Source of the DNA: Protea cynaroides
Lineage: Eukaryota > Streptophyta > Magnoliopsida > Proteales > Proteaceae
Length of the DNA stretch: 64,000 bases
NCBI GenBank assembly: GCA_028583415.1
Contig: CM053274.1
Coordinates: 95,574,549 to 95,638,548, forward strand
Reading direction: 5' to 3'
The translations under genes and the position numbers were made by a program. Each line of letters begins with the position of its first letter. Position 1 is the first letter of the stretch. The notes beneath the pieces were generated by a model. It did no database searches, had not been told where the DNA came from, and saw nothing but the letters and a program-made list of their open reading frames with translations. Below, one piece after another: positions 24,063 through 35,296 of this stretch.

Positions 24063-24290
24063 CCTGGAATTATTATATATGGAATCTACCTGTGCTATCT
24101 CCTTGTTAGATGCTACAGCTACTTTCAGCCAGTATCATCAGACATGGGTTTCATTAGCCCCATTAGTTTGCCAGGTATTGGCTATGGCTTTGACAACAAA
24201 TTACTGAACAAGGGTTACAACTATCCCATTCGCTTTCTTAGCATTGACAACTGCTGTAATCCTGGACTGTGGGATACGATGAAAACAGCC
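24063..24290 (-). other. 5' part of SPOC-gene exon 2: leader carrying broken coding repeats
   Basis: A splice acceptor (TTTTTGTTTTTCAG on the minus strand) ends at 24291. From there to the ATG at 24062 all three frames contain stops. Yet pieces resemble the repeat of the protein's N terminus: PGLQQLSMLRKRMG, then a stop; LMGLMKPMSDDTG, then a stop; and SNKEIAQVDSIYNNSR, which is in frame with the ATG. Homologues I recall have a longer, repeat-containing N terminus. This stretch is probably decayed former coding sequence now serving as leader. Confidence 0.6.
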
Positions 24291-24641
24291 CTGAAAAACA
24301 AAATATATGCAATTACAATTGCTACACTAATCAATGAGCACTTCAGCACTTGGCAACTGTTGACTTCAACAAGAAACTTCAGTGACCTGTAAACAAAAGA
24401 TCCATAGTACTCTTTTAACACACTGTGGCAAAGTAGTACTCTTTTAACACAGCATGATTCATGACAAGGAAACTACTAATTCAGAAAAAACAAATTTACA
24501 AAAACATTAGCCTATCAGAGACCATTGTTCAAGGTAGGAAGCTACCAAAATGTTCAAAAACTCGGCATGTTCCAACAATCAAAGTTTGGTTTCAACCATA
24601 CAGTTTAGAATAAATAAGAAAACAATATACGAAAACACATT

Positions 24642-25680
24642 AGCACTTATTTATGACTAATATCATTTAAGTAAATGTTTATTTCATTTACTTAAGATGT
24701 TATTCATAAATAAGCAAACACCCACATTAAAATTCAATAAAAATAGTCTAAAATTCAAACTCCAAAATGAAAAAAAAAAAAAAAAATCAACCCTACAGTT
24801 TGAAAACAAAACCCGCATTTCCAATCGCAGAGGCGATTTTCAACTTTCAAATGCTAGGCTTTTTTGTCAAATCTAAAAATTCCATAAATTTTATTAGAGT
24901 AAAAATTACTAAAACCAAAAGTGCGTCAAAATATTCAATGTTTTGACATCCAAAAAATCATTTTAATTCAAACAAATTTAAACAGAATTCACGTTCTCCA
25001 ATCAAGGTTTGAGCAGAGTGTAACACCTTCGATATAACGCAGATTCAAGCAATCTCAGATTTGTTGAAAAACTGATTATGCTAGCTTTGAAACAAATCCA
25101 AGATTACTTGAATCTCAGTTATATTGAAGGAATCACGCTCCGGTCAAACCTTGTTCGAAGTACATGAATACTGTTTAAAATCATCTGGATTGAAATAAAT
25201 TTTTGATATCAAAACAAAATTATTTTGGTGTACACTTGGTTTTTAGTGATGTTTTACTCTAATAAGATTTATGGAATTTTTAGATTTGAAAAAAAAAAAC
25301 CTAGCATTTGAAAGTTGAAAATGGCAAGAAATGTGATTTTTGTTCTTGAACTGGAGAGTTGACTTTTATCCTTATGAAATTTGAATCCTAGACTATTTTT
25401 ATTTAATTCTAATGGGGGGGTGTTTACTTATTTATGTATAATTTCTTAAGTATCTTTAATGGGGTGATGGGTCATCAAGTCGAAATGGACCATCGATGTT
25501 CATTGAGTGGTTTTGGGGTTTTTTATTTTTTTTGGGTGGGCACTCAGGTCCTTGCCTTGTGGCTTATATCTTTGTTGGGGTGATGGGGTGTCCCCCCATC
25601 CCTAAAAAAAATCTTAAGTAAATGAAATATACAAATTAATAAACATTTACTTAATTATGTTAGTCATAAATAAGTATTAC
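24642..25680. mobile_element. Fold-back (near-palindromic) element in SPOC-gene intron 1
   Basis: Left arm 24642-25066 and right arm about 25086-25680 are reverse complements. Blocks that pair include TTTCAACTTTCAAATGCTAG with CTAGCATTTGAAAGTTGAAA, and CTAAAAATTCCATAAAT with ATTTATGGAATTTTTAG. The unpaired centre is only about 20 bp (near 25066-25086). The outer ends ACTTATTTATGACTAA / TTAGTCATAAATAAGT are a good inverted repeat, and the left end carries its own small palindrome. The right arm is split by a retroposon (25453-25611). No protein frame. Confidence 0.9.
25453..25611 (+). mobile_element. Short poly(A) retroposon (SINE or truncated LINE)
   Basis: Flanked by TCTTAAGTA on both sides (25444-25452 and 25612-25620), a 9-bp target duplication, and ends in an A8 tail after CCCCCCATCCCT. 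Its removal rejoins the fold-back arm it interrupts. 159 bp, no internal coding. I cannot place it in a named SINE family. Confidence 0.8.
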
Positions 25681-26437
25681 TTACTTAACTCTGAAATCCC
25701 AATTTTCAATGTATATTAGAAAACTGGGGTCAACACCACATAATAACATTTTGGATGTTTTTTTCCTGAACTAGTGGAGGGAATAAATGTAAAATGGTTA
25801 AAATATGCTACACAAACAAAATCAGCACCAAAAAACAACTTATGGGTCTCGAAACCTAGGATTTGAATTGACCCGGGAAAAATCCAAGTTTCAACCGAAA
25901 CTAGGTCGAAACATGGGCCAACTTAGTTTCGAGGCTGGTCGAAACCAAAACCTTGAATTATGTCAGAGACAATATAGTAGAAAATGCAATGTCACCTCCA
26001 AAAGACAGAGTCACAACACACTGAACCATAGTTATTAAAGCGTCATAGCAACCCAAAGCACTAGAGGCCACCTATTCGCTTAGGCGAAGTGTCCGCTTAG
26101 GCGTCGCCTAAGTGCCACCCTACTATTTTTTTTATATGAGTTCAATGTTCATTATATTTACTTATCTAGTATCCATTATATCTAGTATATACTGCATTAA
26201 GAACAGAATTTTAAGCCACATGAAGAATTAACATTCAAGCCATTAACCACAAAAAAACATTCAAGCCATATAATAATCAAACCACAAAGGCATGAGAGTT
26301 AAAGACAACAAAGCCTAATGATCAATCATTGAAATTCAAACATTGAAGTATCAATATAGGCTCATAGCAACACATATCATGTCCAAATGCCTAATAGGCT
26401 AATACCAAAAATAAAATTACTCTGAAAATTTAATATA

Positions 26438-27610
26438 CCAACAACAACAACAAAGCCTTATCTCAACTAAATAGGGTTGGCTACATGGATTCTTGTATCA
26501 GGCTATCAGCTTTGTTCAATGTCATATTTGAAACAAGACCTAAGCTATGTATGTCTTTCCTCAACACCTCCCCTAAAGTCATCTTAGGTCTACCCCTAGT
26601 TCTTTTAGATGCTTCAATCTAAATCAAATCACTCCTCCGTACTGGAGCATCTAACGGCCTCCGTTGAACATGGCTATACCATCTCAAACAACTTTTTTGT
26701 AACTTATCATGTATTGGCGCTATTCCCAAATCAACTCTAATAGGATTATTCATTACCTTATCCTTCCTAGTTTTGCCATCATCCATCTCAACGTCCTCAT
26801 CTCAATTACACTAAGTTTATCTATATGACGCTTCTTAATTGCCCATCATTCCATACCATACATCATAACCAGTCGAAGGACTGTCCTTTGAAGTTTTCCT
26901 TAAGTTTTAAAGGAATACGTCGATCACACAGCACTTCAAACACACCTCTTCACCTCATTCATCCTATTTTATTCCTTTGTGAAACATCATCCTCTATATC
27001 ACCTTTTTTATTTATGATTGAACCTAAATGTCTAACATAATCACTTTGTTGTATCTCCATTTCATCAATTTTCTCCAGCCCATTATCAGTCATTGTGTGT
27101 CAAAATTACACACCATATACCCTGTCTTAGTTCTACTTAAGACCTTTTGATTCCAATGTTGATCTCCAAAGCTACAACTTGACATTAATTCTTACTTTTG
27201 TCTCATCCACTAAAACAATATCATCAACAAAAAGTATGCACCAAGGAACTTTAGTTCATCCTAAATGTCTTTAGTTAAATCATCCATAATGAAGGCAAAC
27301 ATATAAAGGCTTAAAGCTGATCATTGATGTAACCCAATTGTAATTGGGAACTCACTACCTTGATCCACCACGGTTCTCACACTAATCACCGCATTATAAT
27401 ACATATCATTGACTATGTCCATATATTTGCTTGAAACACTTCTCTTCTCTAGAACTCTCCATATTAACTCTCTAGGGACTCTGTCATAAGATTTATTCTA
27501 AATCAATAAAGACCATATGGAGGTCCTTCACAGGCTTACAACAACACATATCCAACAACATTCCTAAATTTAATTAACCTTTTCCCTACCTTAACAATTC
27601 AAAGTTCAGG
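26438..27610 (-). mobile_element. RTE-clade LINE fragment with reverse-transcriptase motifs
   Basis: On the minus strand, reading from about 27600: KDLHMVFIDLE then YDRVPRELIWRVLEKRSVS (RT motif A region), then VISVRTVVDQGSEFPITIGL, then the catalytic-box region FVDD(I)VLVDETK near 27210-27240. Frames are broken by stops and shifts. The 3' end (26438-26460) is AAGGCTTTGTTGTTG, the TTG-repeat tail typical of plant RTE LINEs. The element is 5'-truncated and dead. It is nested inside the hAT element. Confidence 0.88.
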
Positions 27611-27699
27611 AATATTCATGCTTTCTTAATTCTGAATTCATATCAATATATCATTCATAATTTCATATGGTATCACAAAAAGAATAGGATAACAAGGGA

Positions 27700-28230
27700 G
27701 AAAACAGAGTACAGCAAAAGAAGAACAGAAAGGGAAAAAAAAAAGAGAAGAGAAGAGAAGCACAAGACATGAAGACCAGAAGAAAAAAAAGAAGAGAAGA
27801 AAAGCTGCATAAGAAAAAAAAAAGCCATAGGTAGGCCCATAACTGTCAAGAGAAGAAGGAACTAGAAAAAGAAGAAAACAAAATAGAAGAGCAGCACAGC
27901 AAATGCAGAAGAGAAAAAGAAAAGAAGAAAAACGGTAGAAAAGAGGGGGGAGGGGATGTCGTAGGCCCATAGCAGTCGGGAGAAGAAGAAAACAAAAAAG
28001 AAGGGCAGCACAGCAAATGCAGAAGAGAGAAAGAAAAGAAGAAGAAGAACTGCAGAAGAAAGGGAAAAAAAAAAAAAGGAACCATAGGCGGTAGGCTCAT
28101 GAGGCTATAACAGTCTGGAGAAGAAGAAGAAACAAAAGAGAAGAGAAGTACCGAAGAAAAGATGAACTACAGAAGAAAAGAAAAAAAAAGAGAACCATAG
28201 GCCACCGGAGCTCTTGCAACCGCTGATGGG
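27700..28230. repeat. Purine-rich tandem repeat, unit about 120-130 bp
   Basis: Units of GAAGAAAAG-type purine tracts are separated by a recurring core (TAGGCCCATAACTGTC, TAGGCCCATAGCAGTC, then TAGGCTCATGAGGCTATAAC), followed by GCACAGCAAATGCAGAAGAG in two of them. At least three to four units. Open minus frames here are translated low-complexity Phe/Leu/Ser runs, not genes. Confidence 0.75.
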
Positions 28231-28281
28231 AGCATGAAGGGAAGAATCAATTGACTCTAGGTTTTCTCGATATTTTCCCCT

Positions 28282-29364
28282 CTGATGCAGTCTAAGTTAA
28301 GCAAGAAGCAAGAAGACCAAAATAAGGAAAATGCCAAAATCAAACTAACAATCAAAAACACCGTTCATGGTGAACAATACCAACAAGAATTTTTAGAAAG
28401 TTTTTTTCTTCTTCCTAAATTCAATAAGTTAGATTTATTTCCATAAAATTAGTCATTAGTTTTGTTTCCTAAATTTGTTTTGTTTTCTAAGATTGATTAT
28501 CATATGAATCAGTCATAGATGTTATTTGTTTTGGAAACTTTCCTAAAAGTTATAAAGGAAAATTTCTCTTTTTTACTTTTTGGACATTCCTTCTAAGAAC
28601 CAGTCCTTCTATCTTTTGTATTTTCTTTTAGCATTATAAATAAAGAGAAAGAAGATACTGGCAACAGAGTTGACCAGAGTTTAATATTAAATTCTGGTTG
28701 AGTCAAACTCCTATTTCGTTCATTCCCGTTTTCAGATAATAGTTGTTTTTCGAAAATTCATAACTTCTTCATCCACGGTTGGATCACCTTCAAATTTGGG
28801 TATGTTATCAAGTACATCCTAGAGTACTTTCTCTCCAAGTTTGAAGGTGATCCAACCATGGATGAAGAAGTTATGAATTTTCGAAAAACAACTAATATCT
28901 GAAAACGGGAATGGACAAAATTGGAGTTTCGGTTAAGTTTCACAACCAGTGAGACTCAACCAGAATTTAATATTAAACTCTGGCCAACTCTGCTGCCAGT
29001 ATCTTCTTCCTCTTTATTTATAGTGTTAAAAGGAAATACAAAAGATAGAAGGACTGGTTCCTAGAAGGAATGTCCAAAAATAAAAAAGAGAAGCTTTCTT
29101 TTATAACTTTTAAGAAAGTTTGCAAAACAAATAACATCTATGACTGACTCATATAAAAACCAATCTTAGGAAACAAAACAAATTTAGAAAACAAAACCAA
29201 TGACTAATTTTATGGAGATAAATCTAACTTACTGAATTTAGGAAGAAAAAAAAACTTTCTAAAAATTCTGTTGGTACTATTCTCCGTGAACAGTGTTTTT
29301 GGTTGTTGGTTTGATTTTGGCATTTTCCTTCCTTTGGTCTTCTTGCGTAACTTGAACTGCATCA
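28282..29364. repeat. 1.1-kb near-perfect palindrome in SPOC-gene intron 1
   Basis: Arms of about 520-540 bp, 28282-28800 and 28834-29364, are reverse complements. The innermost pairing is GTTGGATCACCTTCAAATTT against AAGTTTGAAGGTGATCCAAC, with a loop of roughly 30 bases at 28801-28833. Pairing runs outwards through CAGAGTTTAATATTAAA, AAGTTAGATTTAT and CAAAATCAAACTAAC to GATGCAG/CTGCATC. It lies within the hAT element and in a transcribed intron. No protein is encoded. Confidence 0.92.
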
Positions 29365-30108
29365 CCCTCTCTGTCTCTCGAGTCTTGGTTGAGTTTGGCA
29401 ACGGAAAAAATAGGGTTGGCTATGGGCCTTTGGGATTTAATTTTCACCTTTACAAAACTTAAAAGGGATGTGATCCTGTGCAACTCAATGTAGAAATCTT
29501 ATATATGCCAAGCAATGAACAAGTAAATGGAATCAAATTGGACTGTCATTAAAATAACAAAAAACAACAAAATATACATATACACCAAAAAAGCACCCGA
29601 TTAAGGGATTATATGTCCAAAGCGCTCATTTTGTCACCTAAGCATTGCCCAAAGTGACAAAGCGGGCGCTTGTTGTATTTGCATAAATCACTGGCTCACT
29701 TTGCTCCCCAGAACACGCCCGGACGCCTAACCAGTGCTTTGATAACTATGCACTGAACACAGCTGAAGCCCTTAGGCTACTAGCCTATTGGTAGGATTCA
29801 CTGTTAATTTCTAATGTTATGTCTAGCAAAGACAAATGTCTGTATAGAAGTAATTATAAAATACCACATCTTTCCGGAAGCATCATTAAATAGCACGTCA
29901 TCACTCTGATCCCACCGTAAAAAAAAAAATCACTGATCAAAACAACTGACAGAAGACGATGTGATAACAAGCAAACAGACAAGAGTAGGATGCCGCAAAC
30001 TTCTGTAAATGCATTTCATTCAAAATAAACAAATCACACTGAGCACCACCCATCTAGATTAAAACACTAATATACACAAGGATGGTACCATTCTGATTCA
30101 GAAAAATA

Positions 30109-30111
<3 letters not shown>

Positions 30112-30150
<39 letters not shown>

Positions 30151-30215
30151 TTTGTTAAACATAGCATTCTCAAGCAGAGAGAGAGAGGTTTTGTTAAACA
30201 TAGCATTCTCAAGCA
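30112..30215. repeat. (GA)n microsatellite with duplicated 3' flank
   Basis: A GA run (about 30112-30148) is followed by GGTTTTGTTAAACATAGCAT..., which repeats once more together with a short GAGAGAGAG (30178 onward). The repeat unit, including flank, is about 38 bp. Confidence 0.9.
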
Positions 30216-30372
30216 TATCCCAAGTTTCGGAATGCAACCTTCTCTAGTGTCCCCAGGAGAGAAGGAACAGGTCATTCACTCCTAATATGAAAGCTTTGGC
30301 AACAAAGGTTATTGTATTGAAACCTTATAGTTTGCCTGGGGCAGAATTCCAGCGGGAAGAGACGCAGAATAA

Positions 30373-30562
30373 GAGCATGTGGTTTTGGGTTTAGTTCAGT
30401 TTTCTGGGTCAACTGAAACTGTGGTTCAAAATTGGTTCAAGCTAGACTCAAACTTAAGTCTCCAATGGTAGCATGCGGCTTTGGGTTTAGTTCAGTTTTC
30501 TGGGTCAACTGAAACAGTGGTTCAAGACTGGTTCAAGCTAGACTCAAAATTAAGTCTCCAAT
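30373..30562. repeat. Two-copy tandem duplication, period 97 bp
   Basis: AGCATGTGGTTTTGGGTTTA... at 30373 is repeated as AGCATGCGGCTTTGGGTTTA... at 30470, each ending AAGTCTCCAATGG. Non-coding, in SPOC-gene intron 1. Confidence 0.92.
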
Positions 30563-30568
30563 GGGTAG

Positions 30569-31060
30569 TGTTGAATATTTTTTAGCCCATTTTATAAGCC
30601 CAAATATGAGGGATGTGAGTCCTATACGAAATTAGGCATTAGTTTATATTTTCTTGAGTTTCAAGAGAATTTCTAATTGAATCTGAGTCTGTCCAGCACA
30701 AGCCTATATAAGATTGTAAAGGGCTACAGCCCAACCAACGATTTGAGATTTGAGTAGAAGCTGGCTTTTCTGCCTTTTCTAGCTCTGTGGTGATTCAAAA
30801 CCTACTCTACTGTGGTGATTCAGTAGGAGAGCATTGGCGGTGATTCCAAGGTTAGTGTACTGGTGGCAATTCCAACCCCGCAGATCAGGTGGTGATTTCT
30901 GATCAATATTTTTTATTCTTCTATTTCTTCTCTTCTTTTCCAGTGCATCAGGTATGTGCATTCCTTCCTTCCAACACATGCTAGCTCTTCCCTTTTTTCT
31001 ATTTAGTTTCACTGCTATTCTGTTGACTGAGTAATATTCTGTCCAGACAATCCAGTTGCT
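30569..31060 (+). mobile_element. Possible solo LTR or LTR fragment
   Basis: Begins TGTTGAATATT. It contains CCTATATAAG, a TATA-like promoter box, at about 30701, followed by a CT-rich leader (30905-30940), an arrangement common in plant LTRs. The right end and a target duplication could not be found, so this is tentative. Confidence 0.35.
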
Positions 31061-32699
31061 AATTCTGATTTCAGCTTGATCAAGTTTGCTGTTCTGTTTC
31101 AGAATCAGAATTCTTCCATTGATGCAGGAAACGAAGCTGTCCTATTAGCTTATTTACATGCTAACAACATCACAAAACCATATCCTGTCAATTTAAGATA
31201 TTCATTTCATGAAATCAATTACATATTTTCATGCAATTGTAATTTCTCAAGCATGCAAATAATTCAGAAATCATTCTTGCAAATATCATAAAATATGGAA
31301 CTTATATCTGACCATCAGGAAAATATAATTCAGATGCCACTTGCCATATATAGCCAATAAACCAGACCAATTATTAAGCCACTTGGCTTCAACTGCCAAA
31401 TATATCAGACTAATAAAAGTCTAGTCAAATCTTACAGAATTAAAACCCAATAAAGTAGACCACTAAAATAAACACACAAAAAAAAAAAAAAATCAAAAAA
31501 TTCCATTGAACATATTACCAAAGGACATGATGCAACACAAAAAAATATTCCAAATGTCCAGAAAAGCACTTCACAAAATCATCATTAAGATACCTTAGGT
31601 CATGTGGCCTTATTGCTTGGTCCACTTGGACAGGCCATCAAGTAAGAGTCAATACAACATTACATGGCTCGAATGGCCATAAGGTCCTGTCTAGTTTTAG
31701 ATTTAACTGGGTCGCTTGACTCAAATTGGCTCAACGTAAGCCCCACAGGGCCTCCCTTAATGTAAGTCACTCTTGGACCAAGTTGGACTACTAAAAATCA
31801 GGACGGACTAAACCAACTGGATTTGTATGAACCCGAGTAGACCAAAGTGGGCTGTACAGTATTGCCTCTTTAACCTAGGTTTTCTGCTTAAGGAAAACTA
31901 ACTATCATCATTTTTCGTGACAATCACAAATTTCACAAACCTTGTGAATAATTTACCATTCACTATCCATCATGAAAATATACAGTTCACATCCTTAGAG
32001 TTCATTACAGTGTAAAACAAAAGATAGAAGCCCTAATCACATTGAACTAACCACTGCTCTGGATAGAAGTGATTTTGGTTCATGGTCAAATATGACCTAA
32101 CTCAGACCAAAACCTGTAAATGATCCTACCAACAGTTGTTTATGGCACAGTGTGCTGTTTTTCCGTTACTATGACAGCAATAATGTGGATGTTTCCCCAG
32201 CACTGCTAACACCCTAGCAGAGGCTTGCTTGAGGCATGCGTGCATGGCCCGACAATTACAGCCACAACTACCCAGGCCCATAATATCTACTGGCCTAAAA
32301 CTCCCTAGTCCCACCTAATGGGCAAGACATTATTCTTGTTACACCCAAAAGTAAGATCTCTTGACTCTAAGAGTCATGACGGCAGTAGCGTATACCCATT
32401 GGTCAAACTTTCGAAAGTATCCAAAAGAAGCAAGCTATGTAATAGATCACATCTTAAAACTAATAACTTATGAAATTATTCAAAACCAAAATCATATTGA
32501 AAAAAAAAAATTAATAAATGCAACACACATGCAACCCAACCCAAGACTTATTTTAGTGCAAATAAGTCCTAAGGAGTGCCATAGCCAGATATGCTGGCTA
32601 GCTTTAAACATTGGATCTATTATTTCCATTCAAAATCAAATGATGGAAATAAAAACAAAAGCTCAACAAGGAAGAGAAGAACTGGGAGGGAGGGGTGGA

Positions 32700-32701
<2 letters not shown>

Positions 32702-32731
<30 letters not shown>
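32702..32731. repeat. (GA)n microsatellite
   Basis: About 14 GA units following a G-rich stretch, in SPOC-gene intron 1. Confidence 0.9.
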
Positions 32732-32734
<3 letters not shown>

Positions 32735-33500
32735 AGTCTGTTCTTTCTGGGCTTATTGATTTATCATTTATTCACCCAAAAAAAGTGCAACCTGCTCAAT
32801 GATGGAATACTACCACATCTAAACTAAATGCCATGAAAACTTTAAGTCCAACGGTTTCAACCTCCCAATTATCATGAATATGTGAAATCCCCCAGCAAGC
32901 AAGAGTTTAATAGAAATTGCCTGAATCAACACCGGGTGTCGGGCACCTCCCCAAAAATCTTTCAATAATGACAGTTTTCAAGGGTTACTAAATCCTCTGG
33001 TACTCCTCAAGAGCTTTTGAGGGACAACAAATAAACGTAGAAAGTTAAAAAAAATAAAAATAAAAATAAAAAATAAAAAATTGGAGAAAATAAAAATAAT
33101 AAAATAGTGAAGGTAACAGTAGCATAGATTATATTATTAGATTATATTACAATATATTGACATAAATCCACAATTTCAATCAATAATAAATTATGAATCA
33201 GAGAGTCCACATAAAGTATGATAAGATTATAGAATTTCATTTTCATGAATTAATTGGATTCAGATGATTAATATTGAATGCTGGTAACTTAATATCCATT
33301 AGACGAGGAGATACATACCAATATAAAATAAAAAAAGAATATCTTATGTTACAGAGAACTACTTTTGACAAGAATATTGGGTTTATCAACTGTAACAGAT
33401 ATGGTTGAAAACTACAGATCAACCCATTCTTGGTATATATCCAATAAGATCAGATGCATCCATTTAGTTCATCAATCAACCACTTGGAAGCCCATACGAT

Positions 33501-34107
33501 CAAGCTTGTCAAGGCGTCGCCTAGGCGTCCAGGCACTTTTGAGGGTCTAGGCGCTTGGGCGCCTTGCTAAAGTGAGAAAGGCGCTCGCCCAGGTCCTCTG
33601 GGCATCGCCTAGGCATCTCCCAGGGCGCCTTGGACACCCAGACTGCCTGGGCAACCGCCTATTTTCTTATGCCTTTTTTTTTATTTTTTTTATTTTATTT
33701 TTTTGGTAAATTTTTATGTTTATGAAGATAAATTTTTAAACATTAATAAAATGGTTATGAGGATAAAGCTGTCCCCTTAATATTTTCGTTTACATGCAAT
33801 TCAATTTCAAGTTTTTAACCATCCACTTTTATCGGCCACACGATATTAAGTTCCCTAATAAAACATATTTCATTACCTAATTTGCATCACGTGAGATTCA
33901 AGCTTGTGGGGTTGGCATGACTTCAAATAGTTGTACTCATATATATAAGTATATAACATATATATTTGTCTTATTGGTTTTCTCATATTAATAAAGTTAT
34001 GTTTTAAATGTTAATTATTTATGTAATACACTGGGAACGCCTTAGTCGCCTAGGCGCCTAGGATGGCCTCGATTGCCTTGGATCGCCTTGTCGCCCTGAC
34101 AACTATG
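33501..34107. mobile_element. hAT-type non-autonomous element, 607 bp
   Basis: Ends CAAGCTTGTCAAGGCG and CGCCCTGACAACTATG are imperfect inverted repeats of the same family as 26027-29750. They are flanked by CATACGAT and CATACAAT (33493-33500 and 34108-34115), an 8-bp target duplication with one change. Both ends are dense in CGCCTAGGCG words while the centre is AT-rich. No transposase. Confidence 0.85.
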
Positions 34108-34576
34108 CATACAATGCAAATAAATAAGGAGTTTCCTCGCTTTATAAAACAAGACAAAGCTGCATTAAAAAACGAAATATTTGTATACCTCAAAAGGCTA
34201 AAGTTGCATCATTCAAGCATTGATTCTGATAGGATGCTAAACATTTATTCGAAAAACTTAAAAAATTTCAATCATGCCACTAATTCGTAGTTGGTATCAT
34301 GTCCTAAATTACCATAGTAAGTATTCGATTAACTCATATATACTCACAAAATTAACCCACTCCAAAAAAAAATCCAAAAATAATAATAAAACAACATAGA
34401 GTTCAGATAAACTAATATACATCCCCACAAAAAAAGGATTAGCCAAACTAATGTATTCTGAATAAATTTTAGGATTATTGAAAACAAAAAAAAATGAACT
34501 GTAGATGCAGTCACAAAATAAATCATCGATGACTAGCTCATGAAATGCAAGGAGGATGGTAATGTAATAAATTATT

Positions 34577-34735
34577 ACATATTTGACAGCCAGAATTCAG
34601 GTTCAGGAAAGATGGACGCTTTCTAGAGTGAAAAACTCAGGATGCTAACGTAATCAATGATCTCATATTTGGCAGACAGAACTCAGGTTTCAAAAAAGAT
34701 GGACGCTTTCTAGAGGAAAAAACTCAGCTACTTCG
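34577..34735. repeat. Two-copy tandem duplication, period about 87 bp
   Basis: CATATTTGACAGCCAGAATT...GATGGACGCTTTCTAGAG recurs as CATATTTGGCAGACAGAACT...GATGGACGCTTTCTAGAG. Non-coding, near the 5' end of intron 1. Confidence 0.85.
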
Positions 34736-35296
34736 TAAGGAGAAGGAAACAGGGCATACAAATCAGCACGACTATAGAAGTGGGGAAGGGAGGGAAAAGA
34801 AAAGACCTACTTCATACATCATGTTCACTTAGCTCCACCAGTTTGTTCCCCCTTAACAAACAAAAGAAGCAATCAATCTACCAACAGATTAATCGGACTG
34901 GGAAGTGAAACCTCAACGCGTCACAAGTATTTGGAAAAATTATAGAGTGGAAACCATTGCAAAACCCTGCGTCGAATCACCATGCAAAGAGAAGGAGGTA
35001 CAATTTTCAATTCAAACCATTTCTGCTACGTAAATCTACTCTACCTCTTCGATTCTCCTATATACCAGTTTACGGAAATCAAACTAAAATGCAAACATAA
35101 CATGAATACTAAGAAGTAGAAAGGATACAGATTAAAATACACAGATACAGCTAAAGTCACCACAATATCCGAAACATTTTCCGCGGACACCAGGTTTTGT
35201 AAGAGATGAATTCGAAATTCAGGGCACTAGATAATAGAAAGAACAGAAAACAATGCAAGCAATCTAACGGATAAGACACTGTAAAGGAAAACATAC

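Larger units (their letters stand above)
26027..29750. mobile_element. Composite hAT-type element, 3.7 kb
   Basis: Termini CATAGTTATTAAAGCG and the complement of CATAGTTATCAAAGCAC are inverted repeats, flanked by a perfect 8-bp target duplication CACTGAAC (26019-26026 and 29751-29758). Terminal regions (26040-26125 and 29600-29735) are rich in GCGCCTAGGCG-like words typical of this non-autonomous family and shared with 33501-34107. No hAT transposase is visible. The interior is assembled from an RTE LINE fragment, purine-rich tandem repeats and a 1.1-kb palindrome. Confidence 0.9.

Noticed and set aside
27638..28100. Two Phe/Leu/Ser-rich minus-strand open frames that look like membrane proteins
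   Set aside because: They are translations of a purine-rich tandem repeat; no start context, splice pattern or family similarity.
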